A stretch of DNA of 64,000 nucleotides from Mariniflexile sp. AS56 (GTDB taxonomy: Bacteria; Bacteroidota; Bacteroidia; Flavobacteriales; Flavobacteriaceae). The notes beneath the pieces are model-generated. The model did not search any database, was not told the origin of the DNA, and worked only from the letters and a program-made list of their open reading frames with translations. The stretch covers positions 152,152-216,151 of the forward strand of contig NZ_JAUPED010000010.1 of assembly GCF_030552475.1 (NCBI RefSeq), written 5' to 3'. Both the position numbers and the translations under genes were made by a program. Positions 1 to 8,522 of this stretch are shown one piece after another. Numbering within the stretch: the stretch's first letter is position 1; every line of letters begins with the position of its first letter.

Positions 1-615
1 CTAATAGTTCATTTCTCGATTATTGACTTTATCCTGCATTTTTCTGAAGGAAATAATATCCTTGTAGCGTTTGGTTTTGGCTTTGATGTTAGAGACCATT
101 TCTTTTGATTCCAACTCTTTTTCCTTGAGTATTTCGGTGCGTTCCGCATCGGTCATTTTTAAGAAATCGCTGGATAGAATTTCGTCTATAAAATCCATGG
201 TGTCCAAGGAGTTTTCTACGATGGCAGTGAATGATTCCGAAACCCTTGTAACTTCATCGGGCTTGATGTAAGGACTATCAAGAATATCCCTTAAATCATC
301 CTGCATCACATCGATGAGTCTTTGGTTGTTCCGACCAATCTCACGAACTGCATTCAATTGCCTAACCACATCGTTGACTTTTTCAATGTTTTCTTTTGCT
401 GTTTTTAAAAATTTGACAGTCTTGATAATGTTTGCGGTTTGCTTCCCAGACTCTAATAGTTGCTTTATTAAACTAATAAAATTGGTATTGTCATAAACTG
501 GCATTCCCTGTGCTCTCATATTCAAGCTAAAGAGAATTGCCATAGCGAGTACTAAAATTTTTGTTTTACCCATCGCAAAAAATTTGTTTTGGTATTCGTG
601 AATCTTCGATTTCAT
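1..615 (-). CDS. conjugal transfer protein, TraI/DUF4141-like
   Basis: Probable secreted or periplasmic component of the conjugation apparatus. A signal-like hydrophobic stretch at residues 18-36 ends in an Ala-Gln cleavage pattern; the mature part is helical and charged, with a likely coiled coil around residues 50-120. It starts 4 bases after the stop of the TraG-like ATPase, the place DUF4141 (TraI) proteins usually hold in Bacteroides-type conjugative transposons. The stop codon is the first triplet of the window, so the gene is complete. Met15 (573) is an alternative start that leaves a cleaner signal peptide. The family assignment comes from position, signal peptide and general character, not from a strong motif. 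Confidence 0.65.
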   Translation of the reverse strand: MKSKIHEYQNKFFAMGKTKILVLAMAILFSLNMRAQGMPVYDNTNFISLIKQLLESGKQTANIIKTVKFLKTAKENIEKVNDVVRQLNAVREIGRNNQRLIDVMQDDLRDILDSPYIKPDEVTRVSESFTAIVENSLDTMDFIDEILSSDFLKMTDAERTEILKEKELESKEMVSNIKAKTKRYKDIISFRKMQDKVNNREMNY

Positions 616-619
616 AATA

Positions 620-3022
620 TTATGTTTTAGATGTGAATTGAATTATTGCTTTTTCCATATCATGATGCTCGTAGTAGAGGTTCATGATGTCTTCGTTTTC
701 CTGTCCATCCGTTAGATAGGCTGCATAAACTTCTTTCGGGACTTCAAGACGGAAAATGTTACTTTCCCTGCCTATTTTGATAAACATTTCGGTGTACTTC
801 CGTGATCCAGATAAGTTGTTTTTAATGGATTTTAATTGGTTTAAGTCATGGCTAGATAGGTTGAGTCTTTTAACCAGTTCGTCATACCCTTTTTCATTAT
901 TCAGACTATAGATAACTTGGGTGTTTTCTAAGATGCTTGCTGATGTCGAATTATTTGGAAGCTGATTAATGGATTGCAGAATAATACCAATAGCACCATT
1001 TTGTTTTCTAATGGCTTGGTAATAGAATTCCACACTTTCCAATACGTTTTCAAATTTTAGTTGTTTGGCAAATTCATCGAAAAGGATGATACCTTTTTCA
1101 GCTCTGTTTTTCCAGATGGTTCTTTGAATAGCTGACTTTATCAGCTTCAACATTACGGATAAGATTTCCTTATTGTCTTTAACTTCATCCAGTTCAAAAA
1201 CAATCAAGCGTTTGTCTTCGATTTTATAGGTTTGGTCTTCGCTGACTTCGAACAGAAAACTATATAGACCATCGCCAACATACTCAGACATTACGTGCAA
1301 AAAACTTGTAACATTAAAGTAGTCAGGATGGATTTTTAGGATTTTCAAAAGGTCTTTCTGATTACTTTCTATAAAGCTGTAGAATCCTTCTAATGAATGA
1401 TTATCTGAAGCGCTATCGTAATAATGGCGCAATATTTTTTTGATGGAAACCGATTGAGCTTTGGTTACTTTCATGTCAGAAGCAAACAATTCAAACAAGA
1501 AAACAGACAAATCTTCAAGACGTTCTGGTGTCAAATCATTGACATAGCTAATGTAAAAAGGATTGATGCCCAAATTCTTTCCACTTTCGTAACGCAACAC
1601 GGTATATTTTTCAGGATAGAGTTTGGCAAATTTGGTATAAGAACCACCCAAATCAATGATGACCAAACGAACGCCACTTTCAAAATATTGACGCAATATG
1701 TTATTCGCTAAAAACGATTTGCCTTCTCCTGTAGGTGCAAAAATGGCAAAGTTACGTGCTTTAATTCGTTTCTTTTTTTCATCCCAAACATCTTTTAATA
1801 CCGGAATATTATGCTCTCTATCATTAAAGATGATGCCTGTAGTATCCGATTTGTAATTGGTGTTATTGATAAACATACAAAGCGCATGTTTTAAATCGGT
1901 TACATACAAATCATTATTCGAGAAATTGGAAGAAAAACAGCAGTAACTGTTTAGTATATAATTTTTGCGTTCTTCGCCTCGTGGATAGTAAGGGATGATA
2001 TCCAGTTCCTTGAATTCCGTTTTGATTTTTGAGGTGATTTTATCAAGCTCTTTAACATCTTTCGACCAGTAAACAATATTGAGATGACCCCGGATAATAC
2101 GCGAATTATCATCTGCATTGATTTGGTCGAGAATGTGCTGAATTTTACCAAGTACCACTTTATTCTGTGAACCAAAATTGGAACTTTTATTGAGCTCCTC
2201 AATTTTCTTATCAAGCAGCTTACGCCACTTTTGTTTATCATCCAAATAAAGAATCTGATTGACAATATGGTTTTCATTAAGCGTAAGTCCTAAACCATCA
2301 ATAAAACCTTGATGAAACACAAAATCGTCCGAAGTGAATTTCTCATTGGTTTTACTACTTTGTACATTTTCACCAAAGCACAGTTCGCTGTTAATAGCTA
2401 GTGCATCAAAATGGTTTTCGCCAATATTAACGCTTTTCTTATCCAGTAAAATATCAGTATCAAAGCCTTCGTTGAAACCATTGAAATAGCCATTTGTGAG
2501 TTGCTGAATTTCTTCCGATTTAAGCGGGAAAAACGCCATTTTTCGACTATTATTTATAAAGGAAACAGAGTCGCTTACCGAGTTGACGAAGCTTTTAATG
2601 TTGTCATCTAGATCTTGAACGATTCCTTTTGAAACTTTTCGGAAAGGATTGACATATTTCGGATTGTTGAGTGCTTTGTTTTTGGTAAGAATAAAGAATA
2701 AGTAGCATCTGTGTTCAATATGTTCACGACCTTTAAAATATTGATGTGTGGCTTTTTCTAAAAAGGTAGTGTTCGCAAGTTTTTCTGAAGTATAAGATTT
2801 TTTAAGATAAATATCCTGTTTGTGAACCACAGTTCCAATTGGTAATGATTTCAAAGCTTGAAACCAGGCACCATGCATATCCTCAAAATCTTTTTCGGAT
2901 AGTGAATAGATTTCTGGCAGATTCCCTTCATAACACAACACCACATTGCCATTATTGGCAAATACGATATGGTCTTGAATATCTACAATGGGTAGATATG
3001 CTGAAATGTTAATCTTATTCAT
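620..3022 (-). CDS. traG: TraG-family conjugation ATPase (VirB4-like)
   Basis: Energy-providing ATPase of the mating-pair apparatus, on the cytoplasmic face of the inner membrane. At 800 residues it has family length. Walker A is APTGEGKS at about residues 429-436 and Walker B is ILFDEF near 646-650; the N-terminal half matches the VirB4/TraG pre-ATPase region. It overlaps the upstream TraF-like gene by 8 bases and is followed after 4 bases by the TraI-like gene, so the block traE-traF-traG-traI is one transcription unit in the CTnDOT order. TraG is the name used for VirB4 homologues in bacteroidetal elements; it is not the coupling protein called TraG in F or RP4. Confidence 0.9.
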   Translation of the reverse strand: MNKINISAYLPIVDIQDHIVFANNGNVVLCYEGNLPEIYSLSEKDFEDMHGAWFQALKSLPIGTVVHKQDIYLKKSYTSEKLANTTFLEKATHQYFKGREHIEHRCYLFFILTKNKALNNPKYVNPFRKVSKGIVQDLDDNIKSFVNSVSDSVSFINNSRKMAFFPLKSEEIQQLTNGYFNGFNEGFDTDILLDKKSVNIGENHFDALAINSELCFGENVQSSKTNEKFTSDDFVFHQGFIDGLGLTLNENHIVNQILYLDDKQKWRKLLDKKIEELNKSSNFGSQNKVVLGKIQHILDQINADDNSRIIRGHLNIVYWSKDVKELDKITSKIKTEFKELDIIPYYPRGEERKNYILNSYCCFSSNFSNNDLYVTDLKHALCMFINNTNYKSDTTGIIFNDREHNIPVLKDVWDEKKKRIKARNFAIFAPTGEGKSFLANNILRQYFESGVRLVIIDLGGSYTKFAKLYPEKYTVLRYESGKNLGINPFYISYVNDLTPERLEDLSVFLFELFASDMKVTKAQSVSIKKILRHYYDSASDNHSLEGFYSFIESNQKDLLKILKIHPDYFNVTSFLHVMSEYVGDGLYSFLFEVSEDQTYKIEDKRLIVFELDEVKDNKEILSVMLKLIKSAIQRTIWKNRAEKGIILFDEFAKQLKFENVLESVEFYYQAIRKQNGAIGIILQSINQLPNNSTSASILENTQVIYSLNNEKGYDELVKRLNLSSHDLNQLKSIKNNLSGSRKYTEMFIKIGRESNIFRLEVPKEVYAAYLTDGQENEDIMNLYYEHHDMEKAIIQFTSKT

Positions 3023-3293
3023 AATTAAAGCCGGAATTTCTTTTGTTACTTATAATTCTTGGGAAGGCTTTTGCCATTTGAAAAAGCTGTGGATTATTGG
3101 TTATCCGCGTCAAGGCAACATATAAAGTGGCATTGAAAATCAGTATACCAATGATCACCCCAAAGCTGAAAGAGAAAATGATGACCAATAAGGATGCAAG
3201 AATAGAAACCAACATTAAGGCAAATAGGGAAATGGGCAATCCAAAAATGACTGCTCGTTTTCTAATGTTTTTATAGACTTCATATTTCTTCAT
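3015..3293 (-). CDS. traF: conjugal transfer protein TraF-like (DUF4133)
   Basis: Small inner-membrane protein of 92 residues with two hydrophobic segments at about residues 15-40 and 42-65, and a basic tail. Size, topology and place between the TraE-like and TraG-like genes match DUF4133, which has the place of VirB3 in bacteroidetal conjugation systems. Its ATG overlaps the stop codon of the preceding gene (TAATG) and its 3' end overlaps traG by 8 bases, indicating translational coupling. No catalytic motif is expected. The assignment rests mainly on gene order and topology. Confidence 0.8.
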   Translation of the reverse strand: MKKYEVYKNIRKRAVIFGLPISLFALMLVSILASLLVIIFSFSFGVIIGILIFNATLYVALTRITNNPQLFQMAKAFPRIISNKRNSGFNYE

Positions 3294-3580
3294 TACACCA
3301 CTATTGTAATTAAGTAAGTGAAGATGCCTACCACAGCACCTGCAATGAGTACAAAGACCAGAACTCGTGTAATACCTTTTTTTAGGTCTGCGTTTTCGCC
3401 AAAGAAATGACCAGCGTTAAAGAGGAATCCAACAAGAAAGATGACACCTAAAATGATTGGGAAAATGGTTCTAATGGTGTCTGAAACATCATTTACGGAA
3501 TCTTCAATACCTCCAATTTGAGCGAAGCTTGGTGCAGATAGTAATAGAAGAAAAGTTGACAGTAGAATTGATTTTTTCAT
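3293..3580 (-). CDS. traE: conjugal transfer protein TraE-like (DUF4134)
   Basis: Small membrane protein of 95 residues, the likely VirB2-like pilin component. A signal peptide (residues 1-20, ending Ser-Phe-Ala-Gln) is followed by two hydrophobic helices at about 36-57 and 70-94, the layout of DUF4134 proteins that open the tra gene run in bacteroidetal elements. It is the first gene of the leftward conjugation operon. The 84 bases between it and the divergent amidase gene must hold promoters for both directions, but I did not find a clear TAnnTTTG box there. Confidence 0.8.
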   Translation of the reverse strand: MKKSILLSTFLLLLSAPSFAQIGGIEDSVNDVSDTIRTIFPIILGVIFLVGFLFNAGHFFGENADLKKGITRVLVFVLIAGAVVGIFTYLITIVV

Positions 3581-3664
3581 AAGGAATAGATTTTAAATTT
3601 TTAGTAGCCGTGCAGTGCGTCATACTTCGCCGTCTGCTAAGACTTTTGCGAAATCTATTATGAA

Positions 3665-4426
3665 ATGAAGCTAGCAGAGAAGAAAAGTCAAATTTTAACG
3701 CAACTTCCTGTTAAACTTTGGAAGATTCTTAATGTTGTGATGGATTTATTGAATTTTGTTCAAACAAGAATCCAGATGTACACTTCGAAACCATTTTATA
3801 AAATACTATTTACCATGAGTTTATGTCTTATGGTTTTATCACTCAATTCCCAAAATATTACAGCCAAAAAAGTTGTGGTTATTGATCCTGGGCATGGTGG
3901 AGAGGATTCTGGAGCAATTGGAATAAATGGAATAATGGAGAAGGATATTGTGTTAAGTATAGCAAAGAAGATGGATCGATTAAATAAAAATACCAAAAGT
4001 AATTTTGAAATCTATTTAACACGCTATAAAGACACTTTAATTTCATTATCGGATAGAACACGATTAGCAAATATGCTAAAAGCAGATTTGTTTATTTCCT
4101 TGCATTGTAATCAGTCTGAAAACCAAAAGGCTAGGGGTGTGGAGGTTTATGTTAGTGCAAATGGTGGTAGTTTTTTAAGGGAGTCTGTTCTGTTAGCTTA
4201 TAAATTAGAAAAACAAATGAAAACGAAGCTTGGACTTAAAAGTAGAGGAGTGAAGTTTGGGGATTTTCAGGTTTTGAGGGAAACCCATCATAATTGTCCC
4301 ACAGTTCTTGTAGAAGTAGGGTTTTTATCTCAAAAAGAAGAAGCAATTTACTTTAATAAAGAAGCTTCAAAACATTTCATCGCCATAGTTATACTTCAAT
4401 CAATTAATAAATTTTCAGGATTATGA
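3665..4426 (+). CDS. N-acetylmuramoyl-L-alanine amidase (Amidase_3)
   Basis: Zinc amidase that cleaves the amide bond between MurNAc and the stem peptide of peptidoglycan. A hydrophobic export segment lies at about residues 45-62; the catalytic domain then begins with the DPGHGG motif (zinc His), followed by a Glu in GIMEKD, SLHCNQ (second zinc His) and VLVEVGF with the catalytic Glu. These are the hallmarks of AmiC/CwlM-type amidases. It is transcribed divergently from the tra genes, so it probably opens the wall locally for the transfer apparatus. Met38 (3776), just before the hydrophobic segment, is a plausible alternative start and gives a normal signal peptide. Confidence 0.88.
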   Translation: MKLAEKKSQILTQLPVKLWKILNVVMDLLNFVQTRIQMYTSKPFYKILFTMSLCLMVLSLNSQNITAKKVVVIDPGHGGEDSGAIGINGIMEKDIVLSIAKKMDRLNKNTKSNFEIYLTRYKDTLISLSDRTRLANMLKADLFISLHCNQSENQKARGVEVYVSANGGSFLRESVLLAYKLEKQMKTKLGLKSRGVKFGDFQVLRETHHNCPTVLVEVGFLSQKEEAIYFNKEASKHFIAIVILQSINKFSGL

Positions 4427-4512
4427 ACGAATTTTTTATCGAGTTAATAAAATGTGTCAAAGATATTTTGATATCAATATATCATCAAGTACTTAAGAAA
4501 AAAGAGAGATAG
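4423..4512 (+). CDS. possible 29-aa peptide coupled to the amidase gene
   Basis: Open frame of 29 codons whose ATG overlaps the amidase stop codon as ATGA, the usual sign of translational coupling. The product begins MNEFFIELIKCVKDIL and ends in a cluster of basic residues (LKKKER), so it would form an amphipathic helix with one Cys. Its last 20 bases overlap the end of the convergent EEP gene. No family is recognised. The ATGA overlap and sensible composition argue for a real gene; the length leaves chance possible. Confidence 0.35.
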   Translation: MNEFFIELIKCVKDILISIYHQVLKKKER

Positions 4513-5611
4513 TCTTTCGAATTTCTAAATTCCCCCAAACCAAAGGATGCTCACTAGCAGCAACATTTTTATTAGTTACAGATTTATAAATAGACCATTG
4601 AGGTCGCTTTTCTGGCCACATCGCCTTACGGTTTAAGCCGCTATCTTTCATGATTTCAAATAGGGCAGGAGATACTAGCATATAATCTTTTTGCTTGATG
4701 TTAACGCCTTTTCTATAGGCTCCTAATCGGTGGTAAGTGGCATCATTTCCAGCATCACAATCTACCTCAAAAGACAAGTGTTTAGTAATGTCTTTTAAAT
4801 TGGTTTGTTGGAGTAAAGGCGATAAAGAATCGCAATAGGACGGCGCATTAAGTGTGCCTGCAATTATGATGTTGGTTTTATCTTCAGCTATCTGTTCCTG
4901 ATAGATAGTTGCAATGTAGTTTGCCTGGTTTTTTCTTAAGGCATCCGTGAAATCCTTATCTTTAGTTTGCTTTTGTAATTGGGTTGATAAAATGTGAATG
5001 GTTATATTATTAGGTGTTAAAACTTCATATTCAACTAAGCAATTTATGGGATGTGTTTTAATTGAGACTAATTTATAATCTTTACGAAGTAAAATACCTA
5101 ATTCCAAGCCTTTTAGGGTGTCACTTTGTACAACAAAAGATTGTGTGTAAGGCTTGGAATCAAATTTTGGTAAAATTAGTTGGTTGAATTCTTCTAGAGA
5201 GGCTCTATCTTCAATTTCCTGAAGCAATAAAATATCTGGATTAACTGCTGCAATAACGCGTGCTTTGTTATCGGTAGCTTCAGGTTTAATAGGCGTGGTT
5301 TGTAATTCAATCCAACCATTCCATTTTGTGAGGTCACTAGCTTTGGATTCTGTGGAATAGTTTAAGCCTTTCATATATAAAAAACCTGCTTTTCTGCGTA
5401 AAACAGCATAAGGTCGTGGACTCGATTTTTCAAAACCAGTTAAAAAAGAAAGTTCCCTAATTCGGGTTTGATCTACCAAAGACACGGATGGTTTTCGCAT
5501 TAAATCATCAAGTTCGTTTATCCAATCAGTTAAATTTTTCCCGAAGGGTTTTTCCAATAAGCTTTTATCACGATGGAATAAATTCTGGATGTTAAAGGTT
5601 GCTATTTTCAT
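4493..5611 (-). CDS. endonuclease/exonuclease/phosphatase-family protein
   Basis: Member of the EEP fold, metal-dependent phosphoesterases that include DNase I and inositol phosphatases. Visible landmarks are the N-terminal FNIQNLF (metal-binding Asn), DILLLQEIED (catalytic Glu), the AGTLNAPSYCDSL segment in place of the usual G-D-F-N, and SEHPLV near the end in place of S-D-H. The 372 residues are typical of nuclease-like EEP proteins. It is the last gene of a four-gene leftward operon (HTH protein, unknown, DnaC-like ATPase, this gene) inside the conjugative element, so a role in DNA processing or host-DNA attack is possible. Substrate unknown. The AGTLN variant lacks the usual Asp and may weaken catalysis. 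Confidence 0.8.
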   Translation of the reverse strand: MKIATFNIQNLFHRDKSLLEKPFGKNLTDWINELDDLMRKPSVSLVDQTRIRELSFLTGFEKSSPRPYAVLRRKAGFLYMKGLNYSTESKASDLTKWNGWIELQTTPIKPEATDNKARVIAAVNPDILLLQEIEDRASLEEFNQLILPKFDSKPYTQSFVVQSDTLKGLELGILLRKDYKLVSIKTHPINCLVEYEVLTPNNITIHILSTQLQKQTKDKDFTDALRKNQANYIATIYQEQIAEDKTNIIIAGTLNAPSYCDSLSPLLQQTNLKDITKHLSFEVDCDAGNDATYHRLGAYRKGVNIKQKDYMLVSPALFEIMKDSGLNRKAMWPEKRPQWSIYKSVTNKNVAASEHPLVWGNLEIRKTISLFS

Positions 5612-5623
5612 AATGCTGTGGTT

Positions 5624-6280
5624 TTATTTTCGTTTATCGTTGGTGTGCTTGTCAAAGGCAATGAGATTGAACAATTGACGCATTCTGCTTCGAACTCGAT
5701 TGCCATATAAATCTTCCAATTCTTTGGCATTTAAATTTGTTGTAGCATGGGTTTTTATATTATGCTTTATGAATATTTCGTAGCGTGATAATAGTATTTC
5801 TCCCATCACATTGCAATCTTTTGCATAGTGTCTTCCAATGGGTTCGACACCCAAATCATCAAAACAAAAAAACTGACTGCTGCCGTAATCTTCAATGGTT
5901 TTGTAACCTATGTGGTTAAACCCGAAAACAATGTTGCGAGAAGGCACTAAAATGTATGGTCGCTGATGTGGAACAATGAATTTTAAAAGCCTCATTAAAC
6001 TAGTTTTACCACAGCCAACAGGCCCAGATAGTAAGAGGCCTTTGTTTGGATCAATATCATGTCGTTTGCAATTTTCAATGTCTCTAATAAAATAATGGCA
6101 CAGTTTCATGATGATGCCATGGTCTTCTTCATAGATTCTAAAATGCTTACCAAAGAGCATTTTTCCTTTTGCATCGAGATAGATTAGTATTTTCTGAAAA
6201 TCATAGATAACAGCCTTTCCATCGAAAGTACCAATTGTAAATTCAACACCGCCTTCGGTTATTTTAGAGGGGTTGGTCAT
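5624..6280 (-). CDS. DnaC/IstB-like AAA+ ATPase of the element
   Basis: P-loop ATPase resembling DnaC helicase loaders and IstB. Walker A is GPVGCGKT and Walker B is FCFDDLG; an N-terminal region of about 75 residues precedes the ATPase core, and the C-terminus is basic. The start is set at the ATG at 6280 because the longer frame would overlap the previous gene by 71 bases and adds a low-complexity basic leader; with 6280 the overlap is 17 bases. Paired with the preceding HTH-type protein it probably loads the replicative helicase on the circular form of the element. That role is inference from family and context. Confidence 0.75.
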   Translation of the reverse strand: MTNPSKITEGGVEFTIGTFDGKAVIYDFQKILIYLDAKGKMLFGKHFRIYEEDHGIIMKLCHYFIRDIENCKRHDIDPNKGLLLSGPVGCGKTSLMRLLKFIVPHQRPYILVPSRNIVFGFNHIGYKTIEDYGSSQFFCFDDLGVEPIGRHYAKDCNVMGEILLSRYEIFIKHNIKTHATTNLNAKELEDLYGNRVRSRMRQLFNLIAFDKHTNDKRK

Positions 6281-6911
6281 AATCTTTGATTTTTGAGGTT
6301 TTAAGATTGTCCTTGTTTTGAGACACTGCCTCATTTTTTTTTATTTCATTAGCTTTTATCATCCAATTTGAAGCAGTTGCGTGCCAATCTGTAATTTTAA
6401 TTTTACCACCAAGTTTCCAATTAATGGACTTATAATGGTTATAAAATTTTAAGGCTTCAATTTCAGGCCAATTGTTCATTTTAAAAAAAGCGACAGCTTC
6501 ATTTTTATTTTTTGGTAGCTTAAGTTTATTAATGTTTTCTTTTTGTTTATTAATGTTTGTATTATGTATCAATGCCTGTTCAAAGCCTGTTTCGGGCTTG
6601 TTCAGAGCCTGTTCAGAGCTTGTTTTAAAAATGAACATCCTTACCTTGCTCCCTTTGAAAATGTTATATGAAGGTAAATAGCGCAGATACTTCCAGTCGT
6701 TAAGGTTTTTTATGCATTTGTGATAGGTAGCAATTCCGCCAATTTTGGCTATTCCCATAACTTCTTCCCTATTAATATAAAATTCCTGAGGGAAACGATT
6801 CATATTCCAAAACTGAAACAAGGACATATACAAACTGATATGCGTGGGATTTAATCGGGAGTCTTTTGAGAATTGTTGAAACACAGCGTTTAAATGTTTT
6901 ATATAGTTCAT
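6264..6911 (-). CDS. element-encoded replication-type protein, winged-helix-like N-terminus
   Basis: Protein of 215 residues, not assigned to a named family with confidence. Residues 1-110 look like a winged-helix DNA-binding module of the type found in plasmid and phage replication proteins (THISLYMSLFQFWN, then EEVMGIAKIGGIATYHKCIKNL). Residues 145-185 resemble the C-terminal motif of DnaD/DnaT-like partners (FYNHYKSINWKLGG, then DWHATASNWM). Its ATG overlaps the stop of the HTH gene (ATGA) and its end overlaps the DnaC-like ATPase, so the two are probably partners in replication initiation of the excised element. It is rich in Lys and Asn. Confidence 0.6.
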   Translation of the reverse strand: MNYIKHLNAVFQQFSKDSRLNPTHISLYMSLFQFWNMNRFPQEFYINREEVMGIAKIGGIATYHKCIKNLNDWKYLRYLPSYNIFKGSKVRMFIFKTSSEQALNKPETGFEQALIHNTNINKQKENINKLKLPKNKNEAVAFFKMNNWPEIEALKFYNHYKSINWKLGGKIKITDWHATASNWMIKANEIKKNEAVSQNKDNLKTSKIKDYDQPL

Positions 6912-7198
6912 AAATCTTCACTCAATTTAATTTGAACACGGTTTTCTATCATAACTTTCTGGATTTCATCAGCTTCATAAAAATTAATACCTCCCATTTT
7001 AGTGTGTGGGATTGTGCCATTCATTCTAAAGTTTTGTAAAGTTCCGGCACTTATGCTCAGTAAATCCATGACTTCGGATGATTTCAGATACTTCTTTAAT
7101 CCTGTACCGGATTGTTTTAATAGCAGCTTTTTAATATCATTTAGTAATTCAATTTTGAATTCTCTTAGGTCGTCGGTAGTTATGATACTTGTTGCCAT
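6908..7198 (-). CDS. excisionase-family helix-turn-helix protein
   Basis: DNA-binding protein of 96 residues with a MerR/Xis-type winged helix at about residues 38-90: KYLKSSEVMDLLSISAGTLQ, then NGTIPHTKMGGINFY. Such proteins sit in the excision module of bacteroidetal conjugative elements and act as recombination directionality factors or local regulators. It is first in a tight four-gene operon, with ATGA coupling to the next gene. The upstream 241 bases hold a 13-bp inverted repeat and then the rteC-like gene. In CTnDOT, RteC activates the xis2c operon, so the arrangement here is parallel. The excision role is inference. Confidence 0.75.
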   Translation of the reverse strand: MATSIITTDDLREFKIELLNDIKKLLLKQSGTGLKKYLKSSEVMDLLSISAGTLQNFRMNGTIPHTKMGGINFYEADEIQKVMIENRVQIKLSEDL

Positions 7199-7287
7199 GA
7201 TAGGATTATTACATTATTGTTTATATAGGTATTTGACTTTCGTTTAGCAAATTTGATAAGTTTTGATGGTGTTTAAGCAGTAGTTGA

Positions 7288-7427
7288 ACCGTAGTCGGGT
7301 TAAATTTTTTAGTTGTAAAAAAGTTGGAATTTGTAGTGATTTGAGTTTTTCAAAGGACTATTTGAGTGGAATAAATAGAAAAAAAGTAAATAAAATGGTG
7401 ATTACAGGAGGTGCACCCGACTACGGT
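7288..7427. promoter_or_regulatory. 13-bp perfect inverted repeat pair near rteC
   Basis: ACCGTAGTCGGGT at 7288-7300 and its exact reverse complement at 7415-7427, 114 bases apart, in the otherwise AT-rich space between the excisionase-like gene and rteC. The arms stand out by base composition. Candidates are binding half-sites for RteC or the HTH protein controlling the excision operon, integrase arm-type sites, or part of oriT. The second arm lies only 13 bases from the rteC stop codon. No start-stop pair in this stretch looks coding. Confidence 0.55.
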
Positions 7428-7439
7428 GATTTTGAAGTA

Positions 7440-8276
7440 TTATTCCTCAGAATTATTGATGTAGGTTGTTAGTCCATCTGATAAGTCATCTAAAAATTTT
7501 GTACGGCTCATTTTTCTTGTTTTTATTTCGGCAAAGGTTTTGTAGCAATCCCCAATGTCAAAATGTAAAACCCTTTCTAGAACTGAAGCTATTTCCTTAA
7601 TATCGGATTTACCATTGTTTATAACTCTATTATGATGTAGGGCATAAATTAATTCGGTTAGATCTGTTTTTGTTGAAGTCCATTGCAGTTCAACCTCATT
7701 TGTAACTTTTAATTCGTTATTTATTTTTGGATTTTTAGAGTTAATCAATCTGTTTTGGAGGTAAGAAATAAAATTATTATATGCTGTGAGTTTACCTAAT
7801 AACATATCATATGGTGTACTGAAATCGGGGTCTTGGAAATAGAATTTTGAAGATGTAATAGGAAGATTATCAAAATAATCCCTTGTGAAGTATTGCTCGT
7901 CAAGATGTGTTTGTTTTGATTCTATATATTGTTCAAAATCCATATTGTAAAGAAAAAAACGATTTAGTTTGCCTAGTTTCTTTTTTACATATTTACGTTG
8001 TTTGATTATGTCTGCTCTTGGAAATTGGATTTCAAAAGACCGAATTTCAGAATGGTAAATAAGTTGGTGGAGAGGAATTTGTTTTATGTTTTTAAAAAAA
8101 TGAATTTCTTCATTTATTGACTTGAAGCCTTGTTTAATGATTTCTTTTTTAAAAGTATTAAGAAGGTTTCTACAGATTATTATGCTTTGGTTAGCACGTT
8201 CAATGTTTCCTTGGGTGTCAAATTTTATGTCATCCAATTTTTTAAGAAGGTTCTTATTTTGAAGTTTGAAGTCCAT
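7440..8276 (-). CDS. rteC: RteC-family regulator of element excision
   Basis: Protein of 278 residues with RteC-domain features: an N-terminal helical region, then EIHFFKNIKQIPLHQLIYH and EIQFPRADIIKQRKY, a central FFLYNMDFEQYI/EQYFTRDYF block, and a C-terminal winged-helix-like part (ELQWTSTKTDLTELIYALH). In CTnDOT, RteC activates the excision operon; here the gene lies next to an excisionase-like operon in the same orientation. No RteA/RteB two-component genes or resistance genes are in view, so what triggers it is unknown. It has its own upstream gap of 246 bases, so it is probably transcribed separately from the regulator at 8.5-9.4 kb. Confidence 0.85.
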   Translation of the reverse strand: MDFKLQNKNLLKKLDDIKFDTQGNIERANQSIIICRNLLNTFKKEIIKQGFKSINEEIHFFKNIKQIPLHQLIYHSEIRSFEIQFPRADIIKQRKYVKKKLGKLNRFFLYNMDFEQYIESKQTHLDEQYFTRDYFDNLPITSSKFYFQDPDFSTPYDMLLGKLTAYNNFISYLQNRLINSKNPKINNELKVTNEVELQWTSTKTDLTELIYALHHNRVINNGKSDIKEIASVLERVLHFDIGDCYKTFAEIKTRKMSRTKFLDDLSDGLTTYINNSEE

Positions 8277-8522
8277 TTTGATTTACTAATATAATTAGTG
8301 CTTTCTGATAGAGATTTCAAATTAAAAGGACAATAAGTATGAAGATAAGAGAGAAGCAAATATAATTAATCGTTCATTTTGTGTTTCTCTTAATTTTGTT
8401 TTAATATTTACTACTCATAAGGTATAATATAATATTAATGAACCTTATAAATAACTGCGTAATTCATGCGTATTTTAATGTGAATTTTATACACAAGAAG
8501 AGAAGAACTGGTGGAATTTAGG
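8277..8522. other. 246-bp gene-free region upstream of rteC
   Basis: AT-rich spacer with no credible coding frame. It holds a 7-bp inverted repeat, ATAAGGT at 8417-8423 and ACCTTAT at 8442-8448, a short direct repeat GCGTA around 8456-8471, and a CTAAT/ATTAG palindrome at 8286-8298 near the rteC start. It probably contains the rteC promoter and may be close to the element boundary. No tRNA fragment or att-like copy was seen. Confidence 0.4.

Noticed and set aside
7284..7472. 62-codon plus-strand frame in the space beside rteC
   Set aside because: It spans both inverted-repeat arms and runs into the rteC end; composition is not protein-like and no family fits.
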